64,000 bases of DNA from Mucilaginibacter pineti (GCF_900101875.1 NZ_FNAI01000007.1:186001-250000), one strand, 5' to 3'. Positions 50,328 through 60,061 are shown, counted from the stretch's first letter. Made by a program: numbers and translations. The notes: generated by a model from the letters alone, not told the origin.

Positions 50328-51323
50328 ATGAAAGTAACCATAGACGGTATACCCGTTGAAGTAGAACCAGGAACAAGCATACTTAATGCCGCAAGGCAAA
50401 TAGGTGGTGATATTGTGCCGCCTGCTATGTGCTATTACTCCAAGCTTGAGGGCAGTGGCGGTAAATGCCGTACCTGTTTGGTACAGGTGAGCAAAGGGTC
50501 TGAAAAGGATCCGCGCCCTATGCCAAAGCTGGTAGCAAGCTGCCGCACAACGGTAATGGATGGCATGGAAGTGAAAAATATCACCTCGCCCGAAGTTATT
50601 GAGGCCCGTAAGGGTGTGGTAGAAATGCTGCTGATCAATCACCCGTTGGATTGCCCGGTTTGTGATCAGGCTGGCGAATGTCACCTGCAGGATCTTGGCT
50701 TTGAGCATGGCGCTGTTAAAACCCGCTATGAGTTTGACCGCCGCACGTTTGATAAAGTAGATATTGGCGATAAAATACAGCTGCACATGACGCGCTGCAT
50801 CCTGTGCTACCGCTGCGTTTTCACTGCCGATCAGATCACCAACACCCGTTTACACGGTATCCTGAACAGGGGCGATCATTCAGAAATTTCAACTTATATC
50901 AGCAAAGCGGTTGACAACGATTTCTCGGGTAACATTATTGATGTTTGTCCGGTAGGGGCGTTAACCGATAAAACCTTCCGCTTTAAAAACCGTGTGTGGT
51001 TCACCAAACCGGTTGAGGCACGCCGTGATTGCGATCACGAAAAATGCAAGGGAGAAGTAACGCTTTGGTACAAAGGCGAAGATGTTATCCGGGTTACTGC
51101 ACGCAAGGATGTTTATGGCGAGGTGGAAGACTTTATTTGCAACACCTGCCGCTTTGATAAAAAGAAAACTGCCGACTGGGTAATTGAAGGCCCCCGTAAG
51201 GTATCGCATAAATCGGTTATCAGCTCAAATCATTATGAGTTTACGCCGCTGCCGGTTGTTAAAACCAACCCGGTATTGATGGAAGCGAACAAAGAACAAT
51301 TTGAAAGAGACACACGCTTATAA
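50328..51323 (+). CDS. nuoG: NADH-quinone oxidoreductase subunit G, short form
   Basis: A 331-residue version, far shorter than the 700-900 residues of most NuoG. [2Fe-2S] ligands are C35, C47, C50 and C72; the next cluster has H105, C109, C112 and C118; the N4-type ligands are C157, C160, C163 and C207. A vestige of the following Fe4S4 domain remains, with CDHEKC at 235-240 and CNTC at 271-274. The molybdopterin-fold domain is absent. The last base overlaps the nuoH start. Clusters needed for electron flow from NuoF to NuoI are all kept. Confidence 0.95.
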   Translation: MKVTIDGIPVEVEPGTSILNAARQIGGDIVPPAMCYYSKLEGSGGKCRTCLVQVSKGSEKDPRPMPKLVASCRTTVMDGMEVKNITSPEVIEARKGVVEMLLINHPLDCPVCDQAGECHLQDLGFEHGAVKTRYEFDRRTFDKVDIGDKIQLHMTRCILCYRCVFTADQITNTRLHGILNRGDHSEISTYISKAVDNDFSGNIIDVCPVGALTDKTFRFKNRVWFTKPVEARRDCDHEKCKGEVTLWYKGEDVIRVTARKDVYGEVEDFICNTCRFDKKKTADWVIEGPRKVSHKSVISSNHYEFTPLPVVKTNPVLMEANKEQFERDTRL

Positions 51324-52366
51324 TGGGATTAGCAGATATATTAATAAAATTTGGACTGATACTGATCATTTTCGTTATCAGTTTGGTGATGGCCATGTAC
51401 TCAACCTATGCCGAGCGTAAGGTTGCCGCATTTTTTCAGGATAGGATAGGCCCTAACCGTGCAGGCCCATGGGGTATTTTACAACCTTTGGCCGATGGTG
51501 GCAAGATGTTTTTGAAAGAAGAGATCATCCCAACCAACGCAACGCCATTCCTGTTTATCGTTGGCCCTTCACTGGCTATATTAACGGCTTGTATAGGTTC
51601 GGCGGTTATCCCGTGGGGGCAAACAATGCTTATCGGTGGTTACCCTGTTGATTTACAGGTTACCGATATTAACGTTGGTGTGCTGTACATCTTCGGTGTG
51701 GTATCATTAGGCGTTTACGGTGTAATGATAGGCGGCTGGGCATCAAACAACAAATACTCGTTGTTAGGTGCTATCCGCGCGGCCTCGCAAAACATCAGTT
51801 ATGAAATTTCGATGGGTTTATCCATCATCGCTCTGCTGATGCTTACCGGTACTTTAAGCCTGCGCGAAATTGCAGAACAACAGCATAGCTGGCACTGGAA
51901 TGTATTACGCCAGCCAATTGGTTTCATCCTGTTTATAGTATGCGCCTTTGCCGAAACCAACCGTACCCCATTTGATTTACCCGAGTGCGAAACCGAGCTG
52001 GTAGGTGGTTATCATACCGAATACTCATCAATGAAACTGGGTTTTTACCTGTTTGCAGAGTATATTAATATGTTCATATCATCGGCGGTAATGGCTACCT
52101 TATACTGGGGCGGTTATAACTATCCGGGTATGGATTGGGTTGCAGCGCATACAGGACCGGCCCTTGGACCGCTTATCGGCGTTGGCATCTTCTTTATAAA
52201 GATCATCCTGTTCATCTTCTTTTTTATGTGGGTACGCTGGACAATCCCGCGTTTCCGCTACGATCAGCTGATGGACCTGGGCTGGAAAATATTGATACCA
52301 TTGGCTATTGCCAATATTGTGCTTACCGGAGTTGGTAGCACATTACTTACACATTTTGGATATTAA
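51323..52366 (+). CDS. nuoH: NADH-quinone oxidoreductase subunit H
   Basis: A 347-residue membrane subunit with eight helices that forms the entry of the quinone tunnel. STYAERKVAAFFQDRIGPNRAGPWG is the diagnostic N-terminal region and ETNRTPFDLPECETELVGGYHTEYSS the conserved cytoplasmic loop near the quinone site. It begins at the last base of nuoG, and its stop lies 1 base before the nuoI ATG. Confidence 0.97.
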   Translation: MGLADILIKFGLILIIFVISLVMAMYSTYAERKVAAFFQDRIGPNRAGPWGILQPLADGGKMFLKEEIIPTNATPFLFIVGPSLAILTACIGSAVIPWGQTMLIGGYPVDLQVTDINVGVLYIFGVVSLGVYGVMIGGWASNNKYSLLGAIRAASQNISYEISMGLSIIALLMLTGTLSLREIAEQQHSWHWNVLRQPIGFILFIVCAFAETNRTPFDLPECETELVGGYHTEYSSMKLGFYLFAEYINMFISSAVMATLYWGGYNYPGMDWVAAHTGPALGPLIGVGIFFIKIILFIFFFMWVRWTIPRFRYDQLMDLGWKILIPLAIANIVLTGVGSTLLTHFGY

Positions 52367-52367
52367 A

Positions 52368-52865
52368 ATGGAATCATTAACCAATAAGAAAAAGGTACTG
52401 GAAGTAAAGCCGCTCAACTTTTTAGAGCGTGCTTACCTGCCTGCAATTGCAAGCGGTTTGGCCACTACCATGAAGCACTTTTTCAAGAAACCGGTAACTA
52501 TCAGTTATCCTGAAGAAAAACGTGAATTTTCTGAGAACTTTCGTGGTATGCACTCGCTAAAGCGCGATGAGAATGGTAAAGAACGCTGTACCGCCTGCGG
52601 TTTATGCGCGCTTTCATGCCCGGCCGAAGCTATCACCATGACTGCGGCCGAACGTCAGCCGGGTGAGGAAAATTTGTATCGCGAAGAAAAGTACGCTGCT
52701 GTTTACGAAATAAACATGCTGCGCTGCATTTTTTGCGGCTTGTGCGAAGAAGCCTGCCCTAAAGAAGCCATTTACCTGGATGGCGATATTGTACCTGCCG
52801 ATTACCTGCGTAAAGATTTTATTTACGGTAAAGACAAATTAGTAGAGGCGCCCTTAAATCAATAA
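52368..52865 (+). CDS. nuoI: NADH-quinone oxidoreductase subunit I
   Basis: A 165-residue peripheral subunit with two [4Fe-4S] clusters (N6a, N6b). The motifs CTACGLCALSCPAEAI and CIFCGLCEEACPKEAI supply the eight cysteines. The ATG at MESLTNKK is chosen because the longer frame lies inside nuoH. It is followed by a TAnnTTTG box before nuoJ. Confidence 0.96.
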   Translation: MESLTNKKKVLEVKPLNFLERAYLPAIASGLATTMKHFFKKPVTISYPEEKREFSENFRGMHSLKRDENGKERCTACGLCALSCPAEAITMTAAERQPGEENLYREEKYAAVYEINMLRCIFCGLCEEACPKEAIYLDGDIVPADYLRKDFIYGKDKLVEAPLNQ

Positions 52866-52875
52866 AGAAGTTTTA

Positions 52876-52883
52876 TACCTTTG
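52876..52883 (+). promoter_or_regulatory. Candidate internal -7 box before nuoJ
   Basis: TACCTTTG matches TAnnTTTG, 43 bases upstream of the nuoJ ATG, in the only spacious gap between nuoI and the membrane-arm genes. A short palindrome-like AACTCTTTTAAGAG follows. It could drive the membrane-arm genes separately. Confidence 0.3.
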
Positions 52884-52926
52884 CCCAACTCTTTTAAGAG
52901 GGCATAGGTATTTTGTAAATATAAAC

Positions 52927-53427
52927 ATGAGTACATTTTACTTCATCGCATTTTTGTCCATATTCTTTTCGATATTGGTTATCTCGGCCAAAAATCCGGT
53001 ACATAGTATCCTTTATCTTATACTTACCTTTTTTACGTTCACCATACATTATATTTTAATGAACGCCCAGTTTTTGGCGATAGTTAACTTTATAGTGTAC
53101 ATGGGCGCTATCCTGGTATTGTTCCTGTACACGCTGATGCTCATTAACCTTAATAAGGATAGCGAGCCGGTTAAACCGTTCATGATAAAGTTTGCGGGTG
53201 TATTTGGCGGTGGTATACTGGCGGTAGCCTTAGCGGCTTCGCTTAAATCACTTGGCGCATCTGATCCCGTGATACTTAAAAACCCCGATCTGGGCCTGGT
53301 GAAAAACCTGGGTAAAGTATTGTTTAACGAATTTTTACTGCCGTTTGAAGTATCGTCGGTATTGCTGTTATCGGCAATGGTTGGCGCGGTATTACTGGCT
53401 ACAAAAGACCCTAAAACTGCTGCATAA
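52927..53427 (+). CDS. nuoJ: NADH-quinone oxidoreductase subunit J
   Basis: A 166-residue membrane subunit with five helices. The helix-3 segment VNFIVYMGAILVLFLYTLMLIN, with its conserved Tyr/Gly and a pi-bulge region, is typical of NuoJ. Its stop overlaps the nuoK start (TAATG). Confidence 0.95.
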   Translation: MSTFYFIAFLSIFFSILVISAKNPVHSILYLILTFFTFTIHYILMNAQFLAIVNFIVYMGAILVLFLYTLMLINLNKDSEPVKPFMIKFAGVFGGGILAVALAASLKSLGASDPVILKNPDLGLVKNLGKVLFNEFLLPFEVSSVLLLSAMVGAVLLATKDPKTAA

Positions 53428-53756
53428 TGGAAAGTTTAACAAATACCATACACGCGGTGCCGCTTAATCATTACATATTATTAAGCACCATTATTTTTTC
53501 GATAGGCGTAATGGGCGTATTGATCCGCCGTAATGCTATCGTAATATTTATGTCGGTTGAGCTGATGCTTAATGCGGTAAACCTGTTGCTAACCGCGTTT
53601 TCCGTTTATATGGGCGATGCAAGCGGTCAGGTTTTCGTATTTTTTATTATGGCGCTTGCCGCCGCCGAGGTAGCCGTAGGGCTGGCCATCATTGTAATGA
53701 TCTACCGTAATACAAACTCGATAGACATTAACGTGCTGAACAGGCTGAAATGGTAA
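53427..53756 (+). CDS. nuoK: NADH-quinone oxidoreductase subunit K
   Basis: A 109-residue membrane subunit with three helices. The conserved membrane glutamates appear in FMSVELMLNAVNLL and MALAAAEVAVGLAIIVMIYR. It overlaps nuoJ and is followed by a repeat-filled gap before nuoL. Confidence 0.96.
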   Translation: MESLTNTIHAVPLNHYILLSTIIFSIGVMGVLIRRNAIVIFMSVELMLNAVNLLLTAFSVYMGDASGQVFVFFIMALAAAEVAVGLAIIVMIYRNTNSIDINVLNRLKW

Positions 53757-53891
53757 TGCCCACCGGCCTCCTGAAGGGGGAGGGTATAAACAAAGTAATC
53801 AAGATTGCTCAATAGAGCAGATTTATATATAAAACATAAACAAACAAAACTTTTAAAGTCTCACCCTTTAGGGGGGAGATTTAGAGGGGGC
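53756..53891. repeat. Composite element in the nuoK-nuoL gap
   Basis: The left part (GCCCACCGGCCTCCTGAAGG with AGGGTATA, from 53758) and the right part (53850-53891, CTTTTAAAGTCTCACCC then the 20-base GGGGGAGATTTAG block) are related to the nuoA-nuoB gap element at 45158-45272. The right part ends 9 bases before the nuoL ATG. Confidence 0.65.
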
Positions 53892-53900
53892 ATACATAAC

Positions 53901-55814
53901 ATGGATAAATTTATCTGGCTTATTCCCATATTACCGTTAACCGGTTTTATTATTAACGGACTTGGCCGCAATTCATTTTCAAAAAACTTAATAGGCTTAA
54001 TAGGCAGCTTACTGGTATTGGTATCTTTTGGGTTAAGCATTGCGGTGTTCTTCCAAATAAAAGCAACGGGCGTACCTATCAACGTTAATTATTTCGATTG
54101 GATCAATGCAGGCCCTATCAAAATCCCCTTCGCGTTTTTGGTAGATCAGCTAAGTTCAATTATGCTGCTTATCATTACGGGCGTAGGCTTTCTTATCCAC
54201 CTGTATTCAATAGGTTATATGCATGACGATGAAGGTTTCGGCAAGTTTTTCGCTTACCTTAACCTGTTTGTGTTCTTTATGCTTTTACTGGTATTAGGCT
54301 CCAACTATATTGTAATGTTTGTAGGCTGGGAGGGGGTAGGTTTATGCTCATACCTGCTTATCGGTTTTTGGTACAGCAATCCAAGCTATGCCGATGCCGC
54401 CAAAAAAGCCTTCATCATGAACCGTATAGGCGATCTTGGTTTCCTGATAGGTGTGTTCATTATATTTTATGCATTTGGCAGTGCAAACTTTGCCGATGTT
54501 TTCCCTAAAGCCGCTACCATGAAAGTAGGCACAGGTACACTTTACCTGATTACCTTTATGTTGTTTGTAGGTGCTGTTGGTAAATCGGCACAATTACCAT
54601 TATTTACCTGGCTGCCCGATGCAATGGCGGGCCCAACCCCGGTTTCGGCATTGATACACGCTGCTACCATGGTAACGGCAGGTATCTACATGATAGCCCG
54701 CTCTAATATATTCTACAGCCTGTCGCCAGATGTTATGGAGATAGTGGCTATAGTAGGTTTGGCAACGGCTTTATTCGCCGCGCTTATTGCACTTACCCAA
54801 ACAGATATTAAAAAGGTACTGGCTTATTCAACCGTATCGCAGTTAGGTTATATGTTTTTAGGTTTGGGTGTTGGTGCTTACACAGGTGCTTTCTTCCACG
54901 TATTAACACATGCTTTCTTTAAGGCATTATTGTTCCTGGGTGCAGGTTCTGTTATCCACGCCATGGGCGGCGAACAGGATATGCGCAAAATGGGCGGTTT
55001 AAAAGGAAAAATAAAAATCACCTTTTGGACAATGATGATAGGCACCATTGCCATATCGGGTATCCCCCCATTCTCGGGTTTCTTTTCAAAAGACGAAATT
55101 TTAGCACACGCTTTTGCGCACAGCACTACATTTTACGTAGTAGGGGTGTTTACAGCAATGCTTACCTCTTTCTATATGTTCCGGATGATGTACCTTACTT
55201 TTTACGGAAAATTCCGCGGTACACATGACCAGGAGCACCATGTACATGAGTCGCCGGCTACCATGACCATACCTTTGGTGGTATTGGCTATACTTTCAAT
55301 AGTAGGTGGTTTTATTGGTGTACCCGAAGTATTGGGCGGTCATCATGAATTAGGTGCTTACCTTGCACCAGTATTTAAAGCATCTGAAGCAATATTGCCA
55401 AAAGGCGAGCTGACAGCCAGTACAGAAAAACTGCTGATGGGTATTTCTGTAGGTGTTGCCCTTGTAGCTTTAATATACGCTTACATTAAATATGTGAAGA
55501 ATGGCAGCCTGCCGGTTGCCGATACCGAGGAACGTCCGGCTTTAACCGGATTGTCATACAATAAGTTTTATGTAGATGAGCTGTATGATTTCCTGGTACG
55601 CAAGCCGCTTGATTTCCTGTCAGACTTTTTTTACAACATTGTGGAGCGCCTGGGTATTGATGGCCTGGTGAACGGTGTTGGTAAAGGTACTATTGAAACC
55701 AGCAAGGGCCTGCGTTTATTGCAAACAGGTAACGTAGGTTTCTACATATTTATAATGGTATTGGGTATCATAGCTGTATTAGCTTACAGCATATTTGGAT
55801 TAACTAAAATATAA
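53901..55814 (+). CDS. nuoL: NADH-quinone oxidoreductase subunit L
   Basis: A 637-residue antiporter-like proton-pumping subunit. IGYMHDDEGFGKFFAYL, NYIVMFVGWEGVGLCSYLLI with the conserved Glu, and KSAQLPLFTWLPDAMAGPTPVSALIHAATMVTAG with its Lys are all present. The long C-terminal lateral helix with its transmembrane anchor closes the protein. The upstream frame belongs to the repeat, so the ATG at MDKFIWL is chosen. Confidence 0.96.
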   Translation: MDKFIWLIPILPLTGFIINGLGRNSFSKNLIGLIGSLLVLVSFGLSIAVFFQIKATGVPINVNYFDWINAGPIKIPFAFLVDQLSSIMLLIITGVGFLIHLYSIGYMHDDEGFGKFFAYLNLFVFFMLLLVLGSNYIVMFVGWEGVGLCSYLLIGFWYSNPSYADAAKKAFIMNRIGDLGFLIGVFIIFYAFGSANFADVFPKAATMKVGTGTLYLITFMLFVGAVGKSAQLPLFTWLPDAMAGPTPVSALIHAATMVTAGIYMIARSNIFYSLSPDVMEIVAIVGLATALFAALIALTQTDIKKVLAYSTVSQLGYMFLGLGVGAYTGAFFHVLTHAFFKALLFLGAGSVIHAMGGEQDMRKMGGLKGKIKITFWTMMIGTIAISGIPPFSGFFSKDEILAHAFAHSTTFYVVGVFTAMLTSFYMFRMMYLTFYGKFRGTHDQEHHVHESPATMTIPLVVLAILSIVGGFIGVPEVLGGHHELGAYLAPVFKASEAILPKGELTASTEKLLMGISVGVALVALIYAYIKYVKNGSLPVADTEERPALTGLSYNKFYVDELYDFLVRKPLDFLSDFFYNIVERLGIDGLVNGVGKGTIETSKGLRLLQTGNVGFYIFIMVLGIIAVLAYSIFGLTKI

Positions 55815-55837
55815 ACGATAAGCGTTTACAACATAAC

Positions 55838-57310
55838 ATGACTGTTAGTATATTAATTTTTTTACCGGTAGTAGCCGCAGTTATAGTAGCCTTATTAAAA
55901 AATGAGGTTGCCAAATACGCCGCGCTATTTTTCTCCCTTGCCGAACTGGTAGTAGCCGGCATATTTTTAAGCCGCTTTGTACCCGATGCGTCAACGCAGT
56001 TTGCTATTGATGTTCCGTGGATCTCCAGGTTTGGGATTTATTTTGCCGCAGGTATAGATGGTATCAGCATGATACTGGTGTTGCTCACCACCGTGCTTGT
56101 GCCGCTTATTATATTATCAACCTATAAGCACGAATACAAAAATGCCAGTGCGTTTTACGCCCTCATCCTGTTTATGCAGGCTGGTATGCTGGTTGTATTT
56201 ACCGCATTAGACGGATTTTTGTTTTACGTTGGATGGGAAGCCGCGCTTATCCCTATCTACTTCATCTGCGCCCTTTGGGGTGGCGAAAACCGGATCCGCA
56301 TTACACTTAAGTTTTTCATATACACGTTTGCAGGTTCGTTGTTTATGCTGATAGCTATTATCTATCTGTATTTGCAATCGCCCGATAAAACTTATGATCT
56401 GCACCAGCTTTATAACTTGAAGTTAAGTGCGGCGCACCAGTCGATCGTGTTCTGGGGTTTCTTTGTGGCCTTTGCCATTAAAATGCCTTTGTTCCCTTTC
56501 CACACCTGGCAGCCCGATACTTATACCGAAGCACCTACAGGTGGTACCATGATGTTATCTGGTATTATGCTAAAAATGGGTATCTATGGTGTTATCCGCT
56601 GGTTAATACCAAACGCGCCGATTGGTTTTATCCATTACCAGGTATTGATCATCGTACTGGCGGTAATAGGTATTGTTTACGCATCTATCATAGCATTTAA
56701 ACAAAAAGATGGTAAGCGCCTGGTAGCTTATTCATCTATAGCACACGTTGGTCTTATAGCTGCAGGTATATTTGCCTGGAACGCGCAAGGCCTGCAAGGT
56801 GCCCTGATACAAATGCTTAACCACGGTATTAACGTGGTGGGTATGTTCTTTATCTGGGATATCATTAGCAGGAGATTAAACACACGGGATATCAGTCAGC
56901 TTGGCGGTATTGCCAAAGTGGCGCCGCAGTTTGCCATAGCGTTTTTAATTATAGTATTGGGTACAGTAGGTTTACCGCTAACCAACGGTTTTGTGGGCGA
57001 GTTTTTATTGCTGAACGGCGTATTCCAGTTCAGTGCTAATCATTACCACAACCTGGTGCTGGCAGTTATTGCAGGTACAACCATCATATTAGGAGCGGTT
57101 TATATGCTGCGGATGTACAAAAATGTAATGCAAGGCGAAACAAACGAACTAACCGCCACCTTTACAGACATCCACGGATCAGAGAAACTGGTATTGATTA
57201 TCATTTGTGTACTTATCATTGGCTTAGGCGTATACCCAGGCCCGGTAATGCATTTATCTGAAGCCGCAGTTGATAATTTGGTGAAGATGTTAAATACGAA
57301 ACTCATATAG
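55838..57310 (+). CDS. nuoM: NADH-quinone oxidoreductase subunit M
   Basis: A 490-residue antiporter-like subunit with 14 helices. DGFLFYVGWEAALIPIYFICALWGG holds the conserved Glu. FVAFAIKMPLFPFHTWQPDTYTEAPT is the family signature with the essential Lys. Its start is 23 bases after nuoL. Gap to nuoN of 96 bases. Confidence 0.96.
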   Translation: MTVSILIFLPVVAAVIVALLKNEVAKYAALFFSLAELVVAGIFLSRFVPDASTQFAIDVPWISRFGIYFAAGIDGISMILVLLTTVLVPLIILSTYKHEYKNASAFYALILFMQAGMLVVFTALDGFLFYVGWEAALIPIYFICALWGGENRIRITLKFFIYTFAGSLFMLIAIIYLYLQSPDKTYDLHQLYNLKLSAAHQSIVFWGFFVAFAIKMPLFPFHTWQPDTYTEAPTGGTMMLSGIMLKMGIYGVIRWLIPNAPIGFIHYQVLIIVLAVIGIVYASIIAFKQKDGKRLVAYSSIAHVGLIAAGIFAWNAQGLQGALIQMLNHGINVVGMFFIWDIISRRLNTRDISQLGGIAKVAPQFAIAFLIIVLGTVGLPLTNGFVGEFLLLNGVFQFSANHYHNLVLAVIAGTTIILGAVYMLRMYKNVMQGETNELTATFTDIHGSEKLVLIIICVLIIGLGVYPGPVMHLSEAAVDNLVKMLNTKLI

Positions 57311-57406
57311 TAGAGTTTTATAAACAGCAAATAAGAATTAATAAAAATATAGCGCTTACGATTTAGAATTTAGGTTTTACAATTTACGGAGCTTTTAAAA
57401 AGAAGA
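57311..57406. other. Short A/T-rich gap between nuoM and nuoN
   Basis: A/T-rich, with GATTTAGAATTTAGG words similar to those before nuoF, but no inverted pairing of useful length. Confidence 0.35.
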
Positions 57407-58789
57407 ATGAATACTTTAATCATCATATCTGTTTTACCAATAGTGCTTTTGTACCTGGGCTTATATAAGGCTACCAAGGCTTTATTGCCGGTTACTGTTA
57501 TTGGCTTATTTGCGGCGTTGGGTTGCGCAATTGCGTCTTATTCAAAACCTGATGTGGCACAGCCAATTTATCACGGTATGATGTTGTTCAACAACTTTTC
57601 GGTGGCTTTTTCGGCGGTAACTATTATTGCCACTATTCTTATCCTGATGCTGTCTGGGGGATATTTTGAAAAGATCAGCAGGAATGTGGCCGAGTATTAT
57701 GCTATCATCCTGTTTTCATTGGCGGGTATTATAGTGATGGTATCCTTCAATAACCTTGTTATGCTGTTCATCGGTATCGAGATCATGTCGGTAAGTTTAT
57801 ATATCCTGGCAGGTATCAAGAAAAGCGATTTTGCCTCAAACGAAGCCGCTTTAAAATACTTCCTGATGGGGGCATTCTCCACAGGTTTCCTGCTGTTCGG
57901 TATCACGCTTATCTATGGTTCATCGGCCTCATTTGATCTTGACGTTATCCGCGACTGGGTAGTTTCCCATCCGCATATTAACCCAATGTTCTATACGGGT
58001 ATCGGACTGATCATTGTTGGTCTATGCTTTAAAGTAGGTGCAGCCCCCTTCCACTTCTGGACACCGGATGTATACGAAGGTTCGCCAACGCTTATTACCG
58101 CGTTCATGTCTACAGTAGTAAAAACAGCCGGCTTCGCAGCGTTCCTGCGTTTGTTTTCGGCCTGCTTTGCGCCATTGTCAGACTTTTGGGTGCCTATCCT
58201 GCTGGTTATTACAGTGCTTACCTTGTTTATTGGCAACATAACCGCCTTATATCAGCAAAGCTTTAAAAGGATGCTGGCTTTCTCCAGTATCTCACATGCA
58301 GGCTACCTGCTGTTTGCTATAGTGGCATTAGGCGCAGGCTCTGCAAACTCGGTATTTATTTACGCTACGGCTTATTCAATTGCTTCTATCATCGCCTTTG
58401 GTGCGCTTATACTGGTACAACAGCAAAACGGCAGCGACAACTTCGAGAGCTTTAATGGCCTCGCCAAAAAGAACCCTTTCCTTGCGTTGGTACTTACCAT
58501 AGCCATGCTTTCATTGGCTGGTATACCGCTTACTGCAGGGTTTATAGGCAAGTTTTTCATGTTTAGCGGCGCGTTGGCCAAGTACCAGGTTTGGCTGGTT
58601 ATTATAGCTGCGGTGAATGCTATCATCAGTATCTTTTACTACTTCAGGGTTATTGTTGCCATGTACTTTCGCCCGGTTGACCGTGCCGAAGTTACGGTGC
58701 CAGCCTACTATAAAGTGGTATTTGTACTGTCTGCATTAGCTACCATCATTATCGGTATCTATCCCGATTTTATTGCCAGCTTCATTTAA
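57407..58789 (+). CDS. nuoN: NADH-quinone oxidoreductase subunit N
   Basis: A 460-residue antiporter-like subunit and the last of the operon. NNLVMLFIGIEIMSVSLYILAG with its Glu and KVGAAPFHFWTPDVYEGSPT with the conserved Lys are typical. QQSFKRMLAFSSISHAGYLL follows. No clear terminator follows; DedA begins 56 bases later and may be read through. Confidence 0.96.
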   Translation: MNTLIIISVLPIVLLYLGLYKATKALLPVTVIGLFAALGCAIASYSKPDVAQPIYHGMMLFNNFSVAFSAVTIIATILILMLSGGYFEKISRNVAEYYAIILFSLAGIIVMVSFNNLVMLFIGIEIMSVSLYILAGIKKSDFASNEAALKYFLMGAFSTGFLLFGITLIYGSSASFDLDVIRDWVVSHPHINPMFYTGIGLIIVGLCFKVGAAPFHFWTPDVYEGSPTLITAFMSTVVKTAGFAAFLRLFSACFAPLSDFWVPILLVITVLTLFIGNITALYQQSFKRMLAFSSISHAGYLLFAIVALGAGSANSVFIYATAYSIASIIAFGALILVQQQNGSDNFESFNGLAKKNPFLALVLTIAMLSLAGIPLTAGFIGKFFMFSGALAKYQVWLVIIAAVNAIISIFYYFRVIVAMYFRPVDRAEVTVPAYYKVVFVLSALATIIIGIYPDFIASFI

Positions 58790-58845
58790 TCAATAACTGA
58801 TAACTGCAAATTGATATAATATTTGTAGTTTTACAGATATAGTGA

Positions 58846-59487
58846 ATGGAAAGTTTTTGGGAATACCTTCAAAATTTAACTGACGCTCAGTCTATTATAA
58901 GCAGAGGTGGATTTTATCTCTTGCTTATTGTTGTATTTGCGGAAACCGGTTTGTTTTTTGGCTTTTTTTTACCGGGCGACTATCTGCTGTTTATGGCAGG
59001 TCTTTTATGCGCGGCAGGAAAGGTTGATGTTACTATATCCACGTTGGTGTTATCGCTTATTGCAGCAGGCATATTAGGAAACTTTACGGGTTATTGGTTT
59101 GGCTACCGAACGGGGCCAGTGCTGTTTAATAAGAACGACTCGCTGTTTTTTAAGAAACGCTATGTGGTGCTTGCCAGCGACTTTTATGAAAAGTACGGCG
59201 GCATGGCCCTCATTTTAGGCAGATTTTTCCCGATAGTTAGAACATTTGCCCCTATATTTGCAGGCGTTGTTAAGGTTAACGTAAAAAAGTTTGCCTTATT
59301 TAACCTGATAGGCAGCTGTATATGGGTATGTGTTTTTACCCTTGGCGGCTTTTTCTTAGGAAAAAGGTTTCCGCAATTGAAAGATTACCTGCAGTATATT
59401 GTATTAGGATTAATATTAGTTACAACAATTCCGCTTGTTGTTGCTTATGCAAGGAAGAAATATTTAGAAACAAAAGAAAAGAATTAA
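58846..59487 (+). CDS. DedA-family membrane protein
   Basis: A 213-residue membrane protein of the DedA/VTT family. LIVVFAETGLFFGFFLPGDYLLF and the re-entrant loop LGNFTGYWFGYRTGP are typical, followed by the conserved GRFFPIVRTFAPIFAG with its Arg. These proteins are thought to flip undecaprenyl phosphate or other lipids across the inner membrane. It follows nuoN and precedes ppa by 22 bases. Confidence 0.92.
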   Translation: MESFWEYLQNLTDAQSIISRGGFYLLLIVVFAETGLFFGFFLPGDYLLFMAGLLCAAGKVDVTISTLVLSLIAAGILGNFTGYWFGYRTGPVLFNKNDSLFFKKRYVVLASDFYEKYGGMALILGRFFPIVRTFAPIFAGVVKVNVKKFALFNLIGSCIWVCVFTLGGFFLGKRFPQLKDYLQYIVLGLILVTTIPLVVAYARKKYLETKEKN

Positions 59488-59509
59488 AATAATAACCATA
59501 TCTATACTA

Positions 59510-60055
59510 ATGAGTACGCAACACCCCTGGCACCAGGTATCACCTGGCGAAAATGTTCCTGAAATTGTTAACGCGATAATTGAGATACCTAAAGGCTCAA
59601 AAGCTAAATATGAAATTGATAAAGACTCTGGTTTATTAAAGTTAGATCGTGTTTTATTTTCATCGGTAATGTATCCGGCAAATTATGGTTTTATCCCGCA
59701 AACTTATTGCGATGATAAAGATCCGTTGGATATCCTGGTACTTTGCTCTATCGACGTATTTCCTATGTCTATCATAGAGGCAAAGGTAGTAGGTGTAATG
59801 CACATGGTTGATAACGGCGAGCAGGATGACAAGATCATCGCGGTAGCAAAAAATGATATGTCGGTAAATTACATTAATGACCTTAATGAATTACCTCCTC
59901 ATGCCATGACCGAGATTGTTCGTTTCTTTAAGGATTACAAAAAACTTGAAGGTAAAAACGTAACTATTGAGCATTTGTTAGGCGTGCGTTACGCGCATAA
60001 AGTAATTACTGAAAGTCAGGAATTGTATAAAGCTACTTTTCCAAATCAGCAATAA
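59510..60055 (+). CDS. ppa: Inorganic pyrophosphatase (family I)
   Basis: A 181-residue cytoplasmic enzyme that hydrolyses pyrophosphate. EIPKGSKAKYEIDKDSG with the phosphate-binding Lys, YPANYGFIPQTYCDDKDPLDILVL with the metal-binding Asp cluster, and the later KDYKKLEGK are the family motifs. It is 6 bases from the next gene, so a short operon with DedA and the CNNM-like protein is likely. Confidence 0.96.
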   Translation: MSTQHPWHQVSPGENVPEIVNAIIEIPKGSKAKYEIDKDSGLLKLDRVLFSSVMYPANYGFIPQTYCDDKDPLDILVLCSIDVFPMSIIEAKVVGVMHMVDNGEQDDKIIAVAKNDMSVNYINDLNELPPHAMTEIVRFFKDYKKLEGKNVTIEHLLGVRYAHKVITESQELYKATFPNQQ

Positions 60056-60061
60056 TCATAA

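Noticed and set aside
53805..53900. Upstream extension of nuoL
   Set aside because: Encoded by the repeat element in the nuoK-nuoL gap.
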